Source of the DNA: Pseudomonadota bacterium
Lineage (GTDB): Bacteria > Desulfobacterota > Desulfobacteria > Desulfobacterales > RPRI01
NCBI GenBank assembly: GCA_018830925.1
Contig: JAHJRK010000313.1
Location: 1 to 22,995 of the forward strand
DNA length: 22,995 nt
Direction: 5' to 3'
The notes under the pieces are model-generated. The model saw nothing but the letters and a program-made list of their open reading frames with translations. It was not told the origin of the DNA and made no database searches. A program made the translations under genes and the position numbers. Below are positions 22,863 to 22,995 of the stretch, one piece after another. Within the stretch, counting starts at the first letter, position 1. Each line of letters opens with the position of its first letter.

Positions 22863-22995
22863 CTATTTTTTTTGGATACGATCAAAAACCAGCTTGCGGT
22901 CAGTCATGAGCTTGCCGCGGCCGAAAAGCGCCCAGTCCGAGGCAGCCATGCGATAGGCGGGACCTGCTGGCGCTTGCGGATGGGCCATGGCGCTG
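22863..22995 (-). CDS. C-terminal end of the gene upstream of the biotin carrier (partial)
   Basis: On the minus strand an open frame enters from the right edge and ends at TAG (22865-22863). The 43 visible residues include PAYRMAASDWALFGRGKL and end FDRIQKK, basic and without a motif that I can name. Its place directly before a biotin carrier suggests a subunit of the same decarboxylase or carboxylase, perhaps the small gamma-type subunit, but too little is visible to be sure. Confidence 0.5.
   Translation of the reverse strand, partial: SAMAHPQAPAGPAYRMAASDWALFGRGKLMTDRKLVFDRIQKK

Overview
The window looks like a chromosomal segment of an anaerobic Desulfobacterota (sulfate-reducer-type) bacterium. 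This is inferred from a large membrane-anchored multiheme cytochrome, an RND efflux pair of deltaproteobacterial style, and a separate small biotin carrier protein of the type that works with decarboxylases or acyl-CoA carboxylases. No rRNA, tRNA or species-diagnostic gene is present, so the assignment is tentative.

Layout. (1) 1-4165, likely one plus-strand operon: the end of a HEAT-like repeat protein, a possible 33-residue ORF, a CydA-like membrane protein, and an 887-residue protein that fuses a second CydA-like membrane domain to a periplasmic region with eight CxxCH haem c motifs. (2) 4347-5943, an AT-rich tandem duplication (period 862 bp) of an unrecognised ORF, a small lipoprotein and a terminator. 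Both outer copies of the ORF are broken. (3) 6004-10436, a membrane fusion lipoprotein and an RND permease, overlapping at ATGA. (4) 10437-10830, debris: the 3' end of an XRE-type antitoxin gene and a probable 5' piece of a group II intron. (5) 10831-11721, a minus-strand pair: a Panacea-domain (SocA-like) antitoxin followed with no gap by an unrecognised 150-residue protein, the likely toxin. (6) 12130-16376, a Gabija-like pair: an OLD-family ATPase/TOPRIM nuclease and a UvrD-like helicase. (7) 16584-22400, a type I restriction-modification system (hsdM, hsdS, hsdR), with a decayed DinD-like fragment between hsdS and hsdR. (8) 22454-22995, housekeeping sequence again on the minus strand: the biotin carrier protein and the end of the gene upstream of it.

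Regions 4-7 form a defence island of three successive modules. The main observation is that the Gabija-like pair is bracketed by two imperfect palindromes resembling integron attC sites. The downstream one (16447-16517) is convincing, with pairing TAAC/GTTA ends, a long imperfect stem and unpaired bases on one arm. The upstream one (11957-12047) is weaker. If both are real, 12042-16509 is an unusually large (about 4.5 kb) integron-type cassette carrying a two-gene anti-phage system, with no integrase in the window.

The second notable feature is the respiratory module, in which two paralogous CydA-like membrane proteins are encoded side by side and one carries eight haem c sites. This suggests a bd-oxidase-derived quinol dehydrogenase or reductase that passes electrons to or from periplasmic cytochromes.
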